Shown: positions 63,147 to 64,000 of the stretch, piece by piece
Position numbering within the stretch: the first letter of the stretch is position 1
Layout of the letters: every line of letters starts with the position of its first letter
Source of the DNA: Treponema bryantii
Lineage (GTDB): Bacteria > Spirochaetota > Spirochaetia > Treponematales > Treponemataceae
DNA length: 64,000 nucleotides
Assembly (NCBI RefSeq): GCF_900111035.1
Contig: NZ_FOFU01000012.1
Coordinates: 1 to 64,000 of the forward strand
Direction of reading: 5' to 3'
Translations under genes and position numbers: made by a program
Notes under the pieces: generated by a model
Databases searched by the model: none
Told to the model about the DNA's origin: nothing
What the model saw: the letters and a program-made list of their open reading frames with translations, nothing else

Positions 63147-63270
63147 TTATAAACGAAAAATGCCCCTTTTTGAAAACTGAAAATGGGTAAAAATGATTTT
63201 ATAGCAAAATAAAAATGTCTTATAAACTTGAAAGTGCCCCTTTTTAAAATAAAAAATGGGTAAAATTTGC
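63147..63270. repeat. Two direct repeats upstream of the phosphoketolase gene
   Basis: TTATAAAC, AAA.TGCCCCTTTTT and AAAATGGGTAAAA recur in the same order at 63147-63195 and 63220-63270, about 73 bases apart. The common parts are conserved while the bases between differ, which suggests protein-binding sites. The rest of 63004-63376 shows no gene that I can support. Confidence 0.65.
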
Positions 63271-63376
63271 GTTAAAGCGTTAAAATCCTCTTGCAATAAA
63301 ACCTGTATGTCAGTAAACTCACTACGTAATTTTTTAGGGGGAAGCCTAAGGGTAAACCCCTAATCAGGAGTATTAT

Positions 63377-64000
63377 ATGTCTAAAAAGGCAAAACGTATT
63401 GAAGATTCAGAAGAATACTTCAACAGACTTGATCAGTACTGGCGTGCAACTAACTATCTTGCAGCTGCCCAGCTTTACATGAAAGAGAATCCTCTTTTGA
63501 GAAAGCCTTTAACACGCGATCAGGTAAAAACAAAAATCGTTGGTCACTGGGGTACAGTTCCAGGCCAGAACTTTGTGTATACTCACTTGAACAGAGCTAT
63601 CACAAAATACAACCTCGACATGATTCTTATTTCAGGTCCAGGACATGGAGGAAACTTCTTCGTAGCTAACTCTTATCTTGAAGGTTACTATTCAGAGGTT
63701 TATCCAAACGTAAGTCTTGATGAAGAAGGTATGAGCCGTCTCTGCAAGCAGTTCTCATTCCCAGGTGGAATCTCAAGCCACGTTGCTCCAGAAACTCCAG
63801 GTTCTATCAATGAAGGTGGTGAGCTTGGTTATTCTATCGCTCACGCATTTGGTTCTGTATTTGATAATCCTAACCTCATTACAACTTGTATCGTAGGTGA
63901 TGGTGAAGCAGAAACTGGTCCATTGGCTACAGCATGGCATTCAAACAAATTCCTTAATCCTGTAACTGACGGTGCAGTTCTTCCAATTCTCCACCTCAAC
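63377..64000 (+). CDS. xfp: Phosphoketolase, N-terminal part (runs off window)
   Basis: 208 codons are visible. The start [22 protein letters not shown] leads into [54 protein letters not shown] and [19 protein letters not shown], all xylulose-5-phosphate/fructose-6-phosphate phosphoketolase motifs (thiamine diphosphate binding). It makes acetyl phosphate and a shorter sugar phosphate. AGGAG lies nine bases before the ATG. A 370-base upstream region with direct repeats suggests regulation. Confidence 0.95.
   Translation, partial: MSKKAKRIEDSEEYFNRLDQYWRATNYLAAAQLYMKENPLLRKPLTRDQVKTKIVGHWGTVPGQNFVYTHLNRAITKYNLDMILISGPGHGGNFFVANSYLEGYYSEVYPNVSLDEEGMSRLCKQFSFPGGISSHVAPETPGSINEGGELGYSIAHAFGSVFDNPNLITTCIVGDGEAETGPLATAWHSNKFLNPVTDGAVLPILHLN

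Noticed and set aside
1-64000. CRISPR arrays, rRNA or tRNA genes, prophage
   Set aside because: No regularly spaced direct repeats with unique spacers, no recognisable rRNA or tRNA sequences, and no phage structural genes were seen.

Overview
The window looks like chromosome of a host-associated (rumen or gut type) Treponema. Base composition is AT-rich. There are spirochaete-style lipoproteins with late Cys lipoboxes, an LL-diaminopimelate aminotransferase (DapL), a type III glutamine synthetase and a phosphoketolase. Genus assignment is inference from gene content and style; no rRNA is present.

Layout. 1-2.8 kb: end of an IS3-type element abutting tex. 2.8-7.0 kb: lipoprotein plus outer-membrane protein pair. 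7.0-9.4 kb: NfnAB-type NADPH/ferredoxin enzyme. 9.5-20 kb: pyrimidine, arginine and lysine biosynthesis (carB-pyrG, carA, dapF-dapL) with a chemoreceptor between. 20-24 kb: minus-strand membrane redox cluster ending in a LytTR regulator. 24-26.3 kb: phenylalanine pathway with a Phe-rich leader peptide and attenuator. 27-30.4 kb: complete ECF-type importer. 31-32.6 kb: metY with a long regulated leader. 32.6-48.9 kb: nitrogen island (glnN, ureABCEFGD, urtABCDE, two small unknown membrane proteins, a LuxR-type regulator, amt fused to PII). 49-50.4 kb: lipoprotein with a C-type-lectin/FGE domain whose 3' end looks like a diversity-generating retroelement variable region. 51.9-59.9 kb: asnB, an HD-GYP protein and gltB. 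60-64 kb: aldo/keto reductase, GGDEF-EAL protein, start of phosphoketolase.

Main discovery candidate. Eleven transcription units concerned with nitrogen (carB-pyrG, carA, dapF-dapL, glnN, ureABCEFGD, urtABCDE, a two-gene membrane operon, a LuxR-type gene, amt-PII, asnB, gltB) carry an intrinsic terminator in their 5' leader, in most cases starting within about 15 nt of the predicted transcription start. In every case the 5' arm of the terminator overlaps a small hairpin with a six-base loop of form AA[A/T]G[A/G]N. A at loop position 1 and G at position 4 is the known signature of RNA bound by ANTAR-domain antiterminators, but here each hairpin stands alone with its own terminator instead of as the classical pair. 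Four genes (glnN, the LuxR-type gene, amt, gltB) carry two modules in series, giving 15 modules in all. Ordinary terminators in the window lack the hairpin. This suggests an RNA-level nitrogen regulon; no ANTAR protein is encoded in the window.

Other points: a dispersed GC-rich palindromic repeat family that also lies in frame inside carA and gltB; a probably leaderless phe leader peptide; Rrf2/IscR-like operators and a Cys-Cys small ORF ahead of metY; paired operators ahead of the ECF importer.
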